This document shows positions 24,653 through 37,965 of a DNA stretch of 64,000 nt, piece by piece (the first letter of the stretch is position 1; each line of letters begins with the position of its first letter). A program made the position numbers and the translations under genes. Below the pieces are notes generated by a model, which ran no database searches, had not been told where the DNA came from, and saw only the letters and a program-made list of their open reading frames with translations. The stretch comes from Stercorarius parasiticus (lineage: Eukaryota > Chordata > Aves > Charadriiformes > Stercorariidae), in NCBI GenBank assembly GCA_013396915.1, contig VWZL01000830.1, forward strand, positions 578,356 through 642,355, given 5' to 3'.

Positions 24653-27640
24653 ATCAAAATATATTCAAAGCCTATTTATAATATGGATGCCTCAATATCT
24701 TTAAATCTGTCCAACAGTAGATGCCCAACCTTCTCTCTGGGACCTTGAAGTCCCAGCAATTAAACTATCCCATGCCCGAGTGCTACTTCTGGGAGGATTT
24801 ATCTCCTTCCCAGTCATTACTCCCTTTTAGTCTCTTGCTGCCTGTGGCACAGCGTTCTCAAAAAACACCTTATTTGTTTGCTTGTTTTAAAGGCTCTGAG
24901 ATGTGACGCTGGTGATTCCAGCCATGAGCATTGAGCCTCTCAAAAAAAAAAAAAACCCAAAAAAAAACCAAAAACCACCCCAAAATACAATCCCAGGTTG
25001 CTTAGCTGATTGTGGTTTGGGCTGGATCCAGACACAGTAAATTACTTCACTTATGGGATGAAACAGCAGGAGAGCATCCGGCCCTGGGTTGCTGCCAGCT
25101 CCTCATCACCCACATTGCTACTGCACAGGTCATCTCCCCACCCCAGCTCCCCTGAAGCCCGGGGCTCCCCCGGACGTGGGGGACATCCCACCCCATCCTC
25201 CACAGGTTCCTCATGAAGCTCCCGAGGCAGCAAGGCTTTCATCAGCTCTCAGGTTTTCTGAAGCCCCAAGGTACTCTTTTGAACTACTTAAAACACAAAA
25301 ACCACCACGAACAAAAACTAAACAAAACAAAAAAAAAACAAACAAAGAAAAGAAAAGCCCTAAACAAACCCAACTCCTTTTCCCTTAGACTTCAGATAAC
25401 CAACTTCAACTAGGTAGAGACATCACATTGATGTAACATACCATTAAGTAAAAAGTAGTTCAGTCTGTCAGGTTTTTGTGAAGTGCTGCAGGAAGTTTTC
25501 TAGTGCTTTGGGTGAATGAATAAACTCTGTCACTGCCTCACATAGAAGAGATTGATATTAAGGGACCAACAGTGCAGTCTATGCTTTTGAATAATCACAT
25601 ATATGTAAACAAGTAATATTTTTAGAATACCATACACTTTCCATACACTGTTTAAAACAATGTTCTATTAGTTTCAAAATACAAGTCTCCTCTTTCCTCC
25701 CTAGAAAATAAATTACTGCTGAAATATGACAACAATAATTTGTTCAGAGTTAGCTAACAGAAGGCATTTTTACCGTAGCATATTAAATAGGTTATTATAC
25801 TGCTGTTAACTTCAGTAACGTTTGTGCCCCCTGGGATAAAAGAAACACGTCTAGAGATGTTATTAATCCAAACAAAGCATTTGCAAAGCTTGAAAATTCC
25901 TTTTTTGGGCATCCATGAAGTTCTAGTTTACATTCGCACATAAAGAGCTGGGGAGGGGAGAGGATCCCTCGCATGCGAACCAGGAAAAATTGGTAGCTGA
26001 TGCCACATGGTTTAGGATGTGGTATTTACTCAGCCTCACCAAATTCTTTGGCCTGCAACTAGCTAAAGAAGAGAGAAGCGTGCATATACAAATATTTCAA
26101 ATCCAGCAGACTCTTTCTAAACTATCGAGAGGCAACAACTGCGACACGAGTAAATGGAAGTTGCAGGTGCAGAAGTTAAAACCGTAAATTAATGAAGTCT
26201 TCTCTTTACAAAATTGAGCAAGTAACCAGATGGCATAACATTTTCAGCATGAAATGAGAAATAAATGTATAGGCACCAAAAGAACAAGATCACTGATGAA
26301 AACAATTTCAGATGCAAGTCACAGATAGGTATGTAATGTGATAAAAAAAAAGTTTAGCGCTTCACAGAGGTACATTTTCTAGTAACTGAAGCATACAAAA
26401 TTAGTGACAAGTTAATTTTGCAGATGTTAAAGCTTTCTTAGAACTATGTGCCAGTGCTTTATTTTTCCATATATGATTTCTGAAACAGTTGCATAATACA
26501 GAAGGTGCTTCATACTCAATATATTGAGACTCATTTTAAAACATTTCAAACAAATCTAAAAACATTCTTCCTGGAAAAATAAGCCATGCAAAAGGAACCC
26601 AGTCAGTCGTTCAATGACAGGTGAACCCCCCAACAGAAAGCAAGCTGTAATTATGGCAAGTCCTGTTACTCTTTAATATGGTCGTAAAAAGAAAAGTCTG
26701 TTAAGGGTCCTGCTGTAATATAATAGCTGCCTAGAAGATGCTATAATTAAAGCAGAGTTGTCATTTCTATCAGGAAAACCTGCTCCAGAGATTTACTACT
26801 CAGCCATAAAAATTTAATCTCAGCTCCAAGACTTAAAAGAAAAAAATCAAAATCAGAAAAAAACCCTTCAGGTCTAGTTTAATTCCTTTTCTTCAAGTTT
26901 TAGAAAATTGAACCATAGCAAAACCTTTCTTAAAGATAGAAGACTTTACAGCTGTGGAATCTGAACACCTTATTCTGCCCCAAAACCAGAAATACCATCA
27001 GCATTTCAACATCACCATCATCAGGCAGAATGAATTTTCTTTATTATTCTGTCACTTCTGCATCTTACCTTTGGCTTTGGTTCAAGACCTTCAAAGTCCT
27101 GTATTTGCCTGAGTAGACAGGTCTGTGGCCTACTAATAAAGCGTTTACATGTATTGAACTATATCACGGTTACCGTTTTTCTAAACCAGCATAATTACAT
27201 CACTACCAGCCCTCATCTGGTATTGTTCTGTCCTTGGGGTGCCTCTTGATGACCGCACTTGGTTCCCTTCCCCACCTGAAGGGCTACACGAGCCTAAGCA
27301 TGCTGGCACACACGTAACTGCATCCACCCCTGGAAGGACAGTGCAGACGAACAAAGCAGTGGGACGTTCGTGTGCAAACACAGCCAGTAACGTTTGAACT
27401 ATTTGCCAAGATTGCTCCTAAGATTTCCAATTGGTGCCAACTGTGTTGGCAGGCTTGGGTACATTATCCTGATGAGATGTTGTTAATCACTAAGCAATTC
27501 CAGAAGGAGCAATCAGCTGTGAGCAGCTGCCCATGCAACTCATAACAAATACTTTGTTTTTGCAGAATGTTACCTTTTTCTATACATCAGCCGCTCACCA
27601 GAAGAATACAAAATCAAAAGATTTATTCTGTATGTAAATC
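24653..27640. other. Non-coding DNA with A-rich simple sequence
   Basis: A-rich low-complexity tracts lie at 24,944-24,991 (A runs broken by CC) and 25,288-25,356 (CAAAA-like). A small GC-rich patch lies between them at 25,085-25,265. ACGGTTACCGT recurs at 27,166-27,176. No gene is supported. Confidence 0.55.
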
Positions 27641-27810
27641 ATTACTAAACTCTACCAAACAGTGTTCTATGATTTGGCTGATCTTGGTGCTATACTGGTT
27701 GGCTGTAATGGCTAAAAGAGCTGAAATTTATACAATCTTGGTTCACAGTTGTTTCACTTGTTTTGATGTTTTAATAAAATCAAATAAGAACTTAAGTTCA
27801 ATACGTTTAT
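27641..27810. repeat. Unidentified ~165-bp repeat, copy A
   Basis: This segment matches 30,391-30,555 in the same orientation at roughly 80% identity by eye. The match starts at ACCAAACAGTGTTCT (27,654) and continues through TCTTGGTGCTATACTGGTTGG and GTTCACAGTTGTTTCA to TTCAATACGTTTAT, with a 4-base length difference near the AATAAAATC motif. No similarity is apparent outside these limits. It is not CR1, MIR or another family I recognise. It could be a local duplication or two members of an undescribed dispersed repeat. Confidence 0.8.
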
Positions 27811-30390
27811 AAAGGAATATCCCTTAGCTAAAAATCAAAGCAGATCATTACCATTATTACTTTATTATTAAATAACATAGGAATACTGACTTCCACACCT
27901 GCAGTTATTTCACATTAGATTCTTAAAGCATTTTAAAGATGTGCACAAAAATATCTTTTGTCAAATTTATAGCATTAGTAGTTTTTTAATAAAAGAGAAA
28001 AGCACTAAAGTTTCAAAATCTCTTCTGAAATTATATAAGTGAAACTATGGCTGACTTAGTCTTTAAGGCTACTATAAAAAGGAGAGGGAGAGAAGCAACA
28101 CGAAACACTACACTGACATTTTACTCTGAAGAAAATGTTAGTTTCAAATGTTAGTTGCTAATTTGTTTTAGCATATCTGCAGCCTTCTCTAGCTTTTGGT
28201 ATCATCATTTTCAAATGACCACCTCTTAATAAAAGAATAACCTTTTAAAGAGCTCTAACACATCAAAAATACAACACGGGGAGCTTAAAGTTTTACAGAA
28301 GATAAAACATGCCTTACAGAAAACCAGCCCATACAATGGTTTGAATGAAATCTTGGAATGAAGAAAAAAGGACACAGGTAGGAAGCAGGAACAGACTGGA
28401 TATGCCAGGACACAAACGCAAACCTTAACTGATAGAATCCTGCCCATATGGGCAATGCATAGATAAACCGAGTTGTTTCAATATTCCTCTTTTACCCTGA
28501 AGTTCTACATCACCCATATGGGCCAAAAGATAGGAAAAGTAAGTAGTAGTAGTGACCGAAAGGAGGACAAACTACAAGTGTGAGAGTAATCCACTCATAT
28601 CCCACAGGAAGAATTCCAGCTATTCCTCATCCAGCGAAGTCCCACCAATAGAATGGGTGCTGCAGTGGATGTTCTCATAAACAGGAGCCAAACAGCAATG
28701 AAAAGAGAACAATGGGAAGAAAATGGTCATCTGAAGAAGGTGGCAAGAAAGAATAGCTGTCTGGGGCAGGCTCTAGCTCTGGCACTCTTGACTGGACTAT
28801 CACAGTCTTTCTCCACCATAGACCTTGGATGTAAAGAAAAACCTCCACAGGTCTATTGAAATGGGAAGGCATATAAGCAGATACAGGACTCTTTATAAGC
28901 AGGTATTACAACAACAAGTCAGACCAGAATTCATTCTGGGGCGCTTTTTTAGAGCAAAAATAACTAGTCAGAGCCACTAACTAAACCACAAACAGGTACA
29001 GAAAGCGTGTGCCTGATTTATACCAATCCAGTGTCTTTTTGTTGGGAGCAGCCCTGGGAGTGATGACTTAGCCAACAACAGAACACAAATATATTTGTCA
29101 ATTTGTGAGATGCAATTTTTTCCAGAAAACCCTTAATGATTATTTCAAGAAACTAATCTGATCAGTTTTCTGTGATTTTTGTGCTTTTTTTGGTGTTTGC
29201 GGAGAGACAAAGGTAGAAAATGTGAGAGTTGTATTTTTGCATGTGTGTTTTTGACCACCGCAGAAGAGAAAAAAAGTCTTTCCTCTAAGTCCCGTTTAAG
29301 ATGTGCATCATCACACTACAGCAAGCTTTACTTTTTGCACTGTGTTACCTAACTCAATACAACATATATCATGCATGAGGTTCTCTTTGTGTCAAAATTG
29401 CAAGTGTTGAATCCGATCCCTTCTATCACTTACTGCCCTCACAGCACCATATCAAGTGCCCCATAATGCTGACTGCATGGGTTCAGGTAAATTGCCTACA
29501 AACAGGCAACTCCCATCCCTTGCTGTCTGAGCAACTCTGGAGAGATGAACATGTTTGTTAAAACAACAATAAAGAAATCTGCAGCTCGATTTATTTGTGT
29601 TTATATAGCTATATATGATAGTTCAGGTAATCTGAGTTTACCACTACTCCCCTAAAAACCCCAGGCACTGCATCCTCACGTGCTCAAGACACCTGGAAAG
29701 ATACTTCTTGGTTTCAATCTACCCATGCTTGTAGAAACTAAATGTTCTGAAATCTGGAGATTTTATGCAGATGACTTAATATCCTGCTTTGCATATTTGA
29801 TGATTCATTACCTTATTTACATAAATGACAACAAATGGTCCCAATTACTAGCACTTAAGTCTGAAAAGGCTGCAGCACAGAGCATGCTTTAGGAATGCCG
29901 CAACTGCTGTTTTCTTTATTTCTGGCATATATTTGGGGTGGTGTCCAGGTTACCCCGATGGCTCCTTCAGCCTCCATCATTAGGTATTGCTCATCAGGAA
30001 CATAAAGGGAAAATCCAATACAGTGATCAAACAACAGACAATAGTAGATGGCAATGAAGCAAAGAAAGCAGAAATAGCAGTCTTTCCAGCCAAGAAAAAC
30101 CTTAAAAAGAACCGGTAACTCTACCATTAAAACAGAAGGGTCTATGAAGTACGTTATTAACAAGCCCAAACTATTTTCTGCCTGGAAAACTGAACTGGAG
30201 ACGATGCCAAGTGCAATATATAAACATAAAATCTCATTTGAAAATAAGCTCAATAGCCATTTGTGAAGGCAGGTTAACACAAGTTAAAATAAAGAGGACA
30301 CTGCATGACTATCATTTCCACCAAAAACCATTAACGAAACTGGTAAAACGATGTTTTGAATGCATACTCTATTTCCTGAAGAGCACATTA
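27811..30390. other. Unique AT-rich DNA between the two ~165-bp repeat copies
   Basis: No gene is supported. Two copies of the palindrome CCCATATGGG lie 70 bases apart at 28,444-28,453 and 28,513-28,522. A 141-codon minus-strand open frame at 29,855-30,280 is hydrophobic but lacks an initial ATG and is about the longest expected by chance. Confidence 0.5.
28442..28522. repeat. Pair of CCCATATGGG palindromes
   Basis: GCCCATATGGGC (28,442-28,453) and CCCATATGGG (28,513-28,522) are perfect palindromes whose centres are 70 bases apart. They resemble but do not fit the SRF CArG consensus, because C and G replace the outer A/T positions. Confidence 0.6.
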
Positions 30391-30555
30391 TTTACTACAC
30401 CAAACAATGTTCTGTGATCTGGCTGTTCTTGGTGCTATGTTGGTTGGGTGTAATGACTAGAAGAGATTAAAACATACAGTCTTAGTTCACGGTTGTTTCA
30501 ATTGTACTGATGTGTTAATCAAATAAAATCAAAATTTAACTTCAATACGTTGATT
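30391..30555. repeat. Unidentified ~165-bp repeat, copy B
   Basis: Partner of 27,641-27,810, in direct orientation, about 2.75 kb further right. It reads ACCAAACAATGTTCTGTGAT, then TTCTTGGTGCTATGTTGG and GTTCACGGTTGTTTCA, ending TTCAATACGTTGAT. Differences from copy A are scattered substitutions plus a few small gaps, typical of neutral decay after duplication. Confidence 0.8.
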
Positions 30556-33500
30556 GATCTTTAAGGGTTAAAACAAAAATGATGCTGTAAGGACTGCTAC
30601 ATAAAGAACAGACAGATACATGTACTTAAAAATACATACAAACCAAGAGAGACAGAAAGAAAATAGGCAAATAGAAGAACGGGAAGAAGAACAGTAACTC
30701 CCCTCCAGTAGGCCCTCCTGCGCTAACAGGCACCAGTCTGTTACCAGGGAGGCTTCAGCAATTCTGACCTGAATTCCTTGCACTGAAATACAAACACCAA
30801 ATCTACCATGTTATTATATGAACCATAAAATAAACAGAATAATTCAGAAGCTATTAAAAATTAACGTTATAAATTCTGAGAGCAACTCTTCATAATGTCC
30901 CTCATTTTAATGGTCCTTAAAATGCCTTTCAGTGAAAAGGCTTGTATGGGGGGAAGTCTGGAGTAACTTGGGTCGAGAAAATCAGGTTTCTCACCTCAAT
31001 AAAGACTCCTTTGAGGGGGAAGAATAGGATCTGAGTAACTTCCATATTTAACGTTAGAATTAAATGGGTCTTTTCAATTTCTGCTGGCCTTTAAAGACCA
31101 GTTTGTAAATTATTTACTCCCACATCAACATTAAGTTTTGCAACTGGGAATTCAAATAGCTCCCAGATAATGCATGAACCTAAAGAAAACTGCTGCCGCC
31201 TTCTTTACACGTAACAACTCTGCAATGCTAACAGCCATTGAATGGTAAAAATGGAGGCAGTGACCACACAGCTAGCTTCAAGCAAGTAACCCCCCCAGGT
31301 CTAAAGAGGAGACCTTAATTAATGTATCTTTCACATATGGCGATGTCTTCAACTGAATAAAATAACCTCATTCTCAGTCACTTGCCAAGTAGTGTGACAC
31401 ACATCTTAATACCTTTGAAGAGCAGTATTATACAGCAGTAGAAAAAAAAACTATTTTAATTAAGAGTGGTTTGGAACAGCTTCTGCCTAAACTTTTCCTC
31501 CCAAGCTTCCCTGCAATTTTCTCCAGCACAAACAAATTAGCCATCTTCTTCCACTACCAGCAACTACCTCTGTTCTTCTATTCTGCAGCTAAGAAGACCA
31601 CAGTCACTTATCCCTTAGTAACACCAATTTCATTCTAGTGATTAAATCCACCCATTTAGGGTTCTACACTCAAACATAATTGCACAGGTAATTTTAATTA
31701 GGCAGAACACAACCACAGAACAAGAGTCTGGTCCAGATTCCGGATTTAATGCTATACTTTCCAAGTGCACTATGGCATATTTAAATTATCTTACAGTGTC
31801 TGCTATACTATACATCAGCCTTGGTCCCATCTCTATCTCAGCCACCAGACTCTGCAGATAGAGTTGTTCCTTCGGTTGTTCTTCCCATTTATTCTACTGA
31901 GCATCAAGTTTTACTGTGCTAACTATGCTACAAAGCCTGTCAAAAAGGAAGCGTTGCAGTTTGCAGGGTGGTATCACCCATCAGGCACACCTGAGATGTG
32001 ATGGGAAACCCTGGCAGGTGCCTGCACAGGGCAGTCCCCTGGGACAGCCTGGGGAAGCTGCTGGTGACAAAGAGGCAATTTGGGACAGACAACAGGGGAA
32101 AGAAGCAAAGATTCAGCAATCAAAAAGCAGAGGTTAGGATAAAAGAAAGAGGGGGGAAATTCTGCCAATTACCATGGCTTTACCACATTAGGCATATTTT
32201 CAAGTAGGCGAGAATATATGATGACAAGTTGTTACAGAAATGGGCTCTGTGCAAATGCGAGAGAGGTGTCCACCTGCTCACTCACAGGAATGCAAGGAGC
32301 TGCCCTGGGAATTTCCCTCATGGAGCAGCTTCAACCCTCTCCCCTTTCCAAATGCCTGACAGAGCATTAGAGGAGAGGCCCCCTTCACCCTTCCATCCCC
32401 GGTGGAGCACAGCCCAGAACAAGCCTCAGGACCAGTCCAGGTCAGCACAAAATTCACTTAGAACTATGCTCAGGTGACAGACAAATGTGATCCCCTGAAG
32501 CCTCCTTGACCACAGTTGTGATTACCATCCATTATTTCCAGAAAGTTTATAATTGGATAATCTTTTTATTTTGGTGACTATGAAAAAAAAAGGTTAAATT
32601 TCGACATGGCGCTAATGGACACATGCAATCTGCAAAGCACAAATCTCATGTTGGCTCTCTGAGAGGTGAAAAAACACTCCACCCTGAAACCTTATTTAAG
32701 ACACTTTTCTTTATAGCTAATGCTAGTAATGAATCAGTGTGTTATTTTACCGATGGTCCATAAGACCCTATTAAAATCATAAATATACCAGTTAGACTTC
32801 AAGAAACTGTGGGTTTTACTCATTTCTGAAAAAAATATATGCTATTGATGAGAAAAAAAACCCTTCCTAGCAATACAAATGACAGAGTGGCAGGCTAGAG
32901 TGACGGTGTACTTCAGGGTGATTTGTACAGCGAAAACAACAGGTGCAGCTGGTTTTTTCCAAGCATAAATCTTTCCATTTGCAAGCTAATAGTAGGTTGC
33001 CAATTCAATGTATGCCTCTGTAGTTTATGTTACATAAAAGGTTTTTTTTTTTAAAGTTGCATAATTGTCCCAGAAGTTTAATTTTAGACGAATGAAGAAT
33101 TCAAAGAACAGTTAATTAAACACTCAAAAGCGATCTGTTATTAATTTAGAGGGGAAATGCCCATTCCATTCACAGAATAGCAATTAGGAAAAGGGATAAA
33201 TCAATACATTTGCATTTATCAATTACTGTTATTCACCAAGCAGAATTCGCGAACTTTGATAAAGAATCTTCAATTCCTTCAGTCCTTAATTACAACTCAT
33301 TAACTTTTCATTAACTTCAAGCTTAGTAAAAAGCAACAGCAAGTCTTTGATGGTACCGTTGGCAGCGCCCCACGTTAGATGGTTTTGTGAAAGTTATTTG
33401 TGTTTAGCTGGTTACGCTACTGCTGCATCACAGCAACACAGCAGTCAATGATAAAATACCTCATGCCTCTTCATTTAAATTGACTCTCTGTACACTTTAA

Positions 33501-33649
33501 AGCTTTGCAGTAACTTTTAAGATAACACATACCACTCGGACTCTTAAAAAAAGGGAGAATGAAGTGTGAAAGACATGCAGAGATTATTGAGGAATGCCCG
33601 CACTGCCAATGCACAGCCAAACTGTATCTAGATGAGGTTTAGTGAGTGC
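30556..33649. other. Unique non-coding DNA
   Basis: No gene is supported. 30,880-31,160 and 33,050-33,330 have even, low-repeat composition with several TTAATTA and ATTAAC motifs and little low-complexity drift, so they are candidates for conserved non-coding elements. This is only an impression from a single sequence. Confidence 0.45.
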
Positions 33650-34070
33650 TGAGTGGAGGGGGTTGATTCCTCCCCTCGATCTCCTGGCCATGACCCTGCC
33701 TATGGGGCCTGGGGCGTTGCTGTCCCTCGCTGCCACCAGGACTTGGGGCTCTGCAAGGGACTCTTCTTACTAAGAGGCAGGACTGGGTGTTTGCCACTGC
33801 TGAATCTCATCATGTCCCTCTTGGGCCCATCCCTCCAACCTGTCCTGGTCCCTCTGGATGGCAGCTCTGTCCCTGAGGTTCCCCCAGCTGGGTGTCCTTT
33901 CCAAACTCAACAGGATGTCCTCCATCACCTCCTCTAGGTCCTGATGGACAGGTTAAACACAACGGTCCCACAGGAGCCACAGCGGGACCACTCTGCCACC
34001 AGCCTGCATGCAGAGCACAGCATTAACCACCACCCCCAAGCCCCACCATTCCACCGTTGCTTCACCTACA
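33650..34070 (-). mobile_element. Old CR1 fragment, antisense
   Basis: On the plus strand this reads as the complement of the CR1 RT region. CCTCCCCTCGATCTCCTGGC (33,667 on) and the following blocks complement the [10 protein letters not shown] to VNSRS area. CAACCTGTCCTGGTCCCTCTGGATGGCAG near 33,836 complements the segment just after FADDTKLGG. GACAGGTTAAACACAACGG (33,947) and CATTAACCACCACCCCC (34,020) complement the upstream DL and VNG region. About 400 bases are retained, without the 3' tail. Small deletions are frequent, so this is an old copy. Confidence 0.8.
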
Positions 34071-37000
34071 CCAACCATGACCCAACTTAAGCACAAAAAT
34101 TCTGTGGGAGACAATGTAGAGTGACCTTTTAACATCAAGATAAACAGTGTTGACAGCTATACCCTCATCCCCAAATCCACTCATTCTGCCACAGAAGACA
34201 GTTGGGTTGGTTGGGCATAAATACCTGGCTACTGAACTCAACAAAACGAGCAAATACGTCTCCCATGGTAATGACAGATAGATAAGAAAAAGGGAGGAAA
34301 CGATGAAAAATCAGGCCAGGCAAAGATATTTTTTTACCCAAAAGTTTATGAACATTTTTACTATTGATTTTGGTAGGACAAAAATTCCACCTGAACAAAA
34401 ACTTTTGAGACAGGCAGGCAGAAGCATACGGACAAACCACTTTTTTGTTTGGACATTTGGCTCAGTTACGATTATGAAACTTTTTCATTTAAACTAAAGG
34501 TGACACAAGAAATCAGTCTTTAATGGAGCTATCACAATAATAAGCACAAAAGCTGTAGAAGGAGAGGATGAATGAATGAGCACTGCCCAGGACCAGCTCT
34601 TTACACACCAATTATATATTTTCAGAGACTTTTCAAGGCTAGAGTGTAAACTTAAACATGTCAACAGTCAAAGAGGAAGTGAATTTTAAGCACTAAGAAA
34701 AAAAGAATAAGTCCTCTTATTAAGAGAACAAACTATTTGGTATCCATTTTAGCTATAGTAATTTGAAATAATTTTTTTCCTTCTTTGGTCCAGCATCTGA
34801 TGTAGCTCCTGTCTATGTTAAATGGGAGTATTATTCACTCCAAGTGAGTGAATCACAGTTTGAAAAAACACAAAGATTTTATAGACCATATATAAAATAA
34901 GGATGTACTTAAACTAATGTAACATGACAGTATTTTTATTTTTCTGAAATCAGATTTTCCATTATTTATGGACTTATTTAAATGCATTGCATATTAAAGT
35001 AATTTCAAAAAGATTTTAAAATGAGGCTTTTACTATTAGAGGAACGACTCCCATTACACAACTTCTCCTAGACCAGGATCAGATACCAGATGAAAAGCAG
35101 TTTTGTGTGGTTGTGGCTTCGTCATTATTGGTGGATGGGCTAGGTTTTTAAGCTGATGATGTAATCTGGACTGTTCTGACTTCCTTGTTTTATGCATGAG
35201 TATGAGAAAAAAAAATTGCTATTGAGAAAAAAACAGCTATCACCTATAACTCATAAAATGTGCAGATTTTTCAAAAGGTTGATATTTTGCTGAAAATGGA
35301 ATTCAAACATATTAAACTGGCTACAGTTTCTGTACTATGTGGAATGATATTTCTTCCACAGAACCACAAGAATCTCTTTTTTTAAAATAGTAGTTCTCTA
35401 CAGAATTTATTCAAGAGGTATTCTTATTTTGCCAGAAGCATGGAATCACCAGTGCTTTGAACCTTTGTATGTTCAGTGGTTAGACTGCAAGTTTTACAAA
35501 TGCCTTGTTGAACTATGTAGTATAAAGAAGGTTTCAAAGCATACATATCTGGCATTATTAAAAAATGTGGTCAGATACGATTACCATTAAAACTTTACCA
35601 GAAAAGAAAAAAAACCCAAGAGCAAAAGGAGTTTATTTACTTATTTCTCAAACTAAACTGCAAGCACGACATAAATTGTCAAATTCCCTACCTTGGAACC
35701 AGCCATAACCACCAAACGTGTCTGAGCAGCCACGTGCCATAAGTAAGGTTCACTGGGGCAGGAAGGAGGTTTATAGTCCCCTGACTGACAGGGTAACATT
35801 TGAACGACAAATTGGTTTATAAATGAGTATGTTGTTGCTTTTGTAAGCATGAAGTTTTACATTATACATAGTTCATAGTGCAAATGTTGACTGCTGAAAA
35901 GCGAGATCTGCTTTTCTCCTTCCTCCAAGACAGACCCAAACCTTGCATCTAACCTTCAAAGCAACCCATAAAATGTTAGATCCCTCTCTTAGTGGCCACC
36001 TTCCCACCCGCCTAGCTGGTTTAACTGGTTTACCCTGAATTCACTTGAGCACTAGATCTAAGGCAAGCGAAGCTGAAGGACTACTCGGCAATGGGCCTCT
36101 GTTTTCTCCATAGCCCATAGTTTCATCAAATGAGATATAACATCGGTCTGTTCCCTAAGTTAACCTTAAACAGTCATTAAATGCTTTACACCATGATTTT
36201 AAATTTCTTTTCTCACTGAGTGCCGCAAACCATGCATTCTTTCTCTACACAGACACCAGTCTTTCTCCAGACAGATAAACTCTGCAGCAAAGTGAAGATC
36301 ATCCAAGATTATGAGGAAGACATACAATAAAGGTAACATAAAAATATTATTATGAACACTGTATTAATTCACCGTCTCGTTTATTCCTATGCAACATGCA
36401 CATCTGCGCAAATATACAATGCCACAGCATTTGGATCCAGTTTGTTGCATTATACCCAGAACTTGGCTCAAAACCTATGTGGCCCATGGGATTTTTATTC
36501 TGTTCTTCAGGTGTGAGCAAATAACAGACAGACAGAATTGATCCGCTGGGTCTTTGCCTGAAATGCATACTTAGCAGTCACCTCAATAAAATATACAATG
36601 CTGTACTTGCGAGTAAATCTATGAGCCAGATCAAGTACTTTGGGGTATGGAGCTGAAGCATGTGTTTTCTTCTGGCAGGAGGCACCTTCTGAATTCTTCA
36701 GATTTTTTTACTTCCCCTGCAAAAAGGGCTCCTCACAATTCCAGTACAGACAGAAGGGCATGAGGCTCCTGCCACAGGTTTGCAGACTGCTTTCTGTGCC
36801 ATCAGGGAAGCAGCAGACCAGCAACATCCGGTGTGTCCAACCACTTCTTGGTACTTCATTTGCACCCTTTCCTTTTTTACCAGGTCATTCGGAATAACAC
36901 TGACAGTAAAAACACTCTGCAAGTTCAGCATCACAACTTTTGGCAAGAACATCACCACTGTTCCAAAATGAACCGCCGTAGAGGCCATGCTGACAAACCG

Positions 37001-37965
37001 GAGCAAAACTCGGCTCCTATGAGCTGTCCCCAGGATCATGTTTCCCCACTAAACAGCTGTCTTCAATCACAGAAACTGCACATTCTTTTTCGGCATTATT
37101 AATCTTATGAAAAATGGTCATTTTCCTAGTGGTTTGACATATTCCACGTGGCTGCTCAGCAGCATCTTATATAGATGGTCATTTAAACCCCTTTTCACAA
37201 TAAATGCCATATGGGAAGGTTGGAGAAACAGGTGATGTTCAGTTTGAGCCAAACTAGTGCTACTTTGACTGCAGCACTCTGACGAAAATGGGACTGAATG
37301 CATGCTATCAGCTCATCATTCCCACCGACTACACTGCTCGCATGGGCAGCTGGTCTGCGGTGGAGGATGGACGAGTCACGACACAGCATCACTACTAAAA
37401 ACATGTAGCCACATACTCCCAAGTAAGGGCCTGCCAACTTCCAGAACAGGCAAGAATTTTCAAGCAAGTGAAAATTTCTTGAGATGGTGCAGCAAGAAGA
37501 GCAAGCTACATTTTTTCAGGTGTTCCAAAAGAAAGGAGAAGTAAAGACTGCCATGGAAAAGAGAGGAATGCCTTTCCAGGACAGCACTTATTTCATTAGC
37601 AGCCCCAGCAGCTAATTTGCCCCAGCAAATGCACTGTTTACTTTGAGGCTGCTTGCTTGATACCTGTCATTACTAGATAGTACTATATTTGTTGTATTTC
37701 AGGAACTCCGGGAGTGAAAATGTTATTCATGTATTACACAAAAATACGAGGAAAAGGAATTTTCATCCAAATACAACTCAATGCTTTTTATCTATTAAAC
37801 AATTTAAAGAAAGACTCCAGAGACTGAAGCTTCCTAAAAGATCATACCAGATAAAACTGGAAGAAATTTTCCTGCAGCAGACAGGCAGAACAAAAAGGAG
37901 AGCGAGGAAGCAGAAGTAATGCGAAACATTTCAAATCATGAAGAAAACATGAACTGTAAGTTAGA
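34071..37965. other. Non-coding DNA, possibly containing a decayed coding remnant
   Basis: No gene is called. On the minus strand between about 37,470 and 36,690 several overlapping frames of 60-113 codons follow one another, the longest at 36,698-37,039. Their composition looks less random than elsewhere, but I cannot match them to a family and no splice structure is clear. Confidence 0.4.

Noticed and set aside
29855..30280. 141-codon hydrophobic minus-strand open frame, the longest outside the CR1 copies
   Set aside because: It begins with GTG rather than ATG, has no supporting splice or CpG context, and one frame of this length is roughly expected by chance in 64 kb at this base composition. 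The Phe/Leu/Cys-rich content follows from the AT bias.
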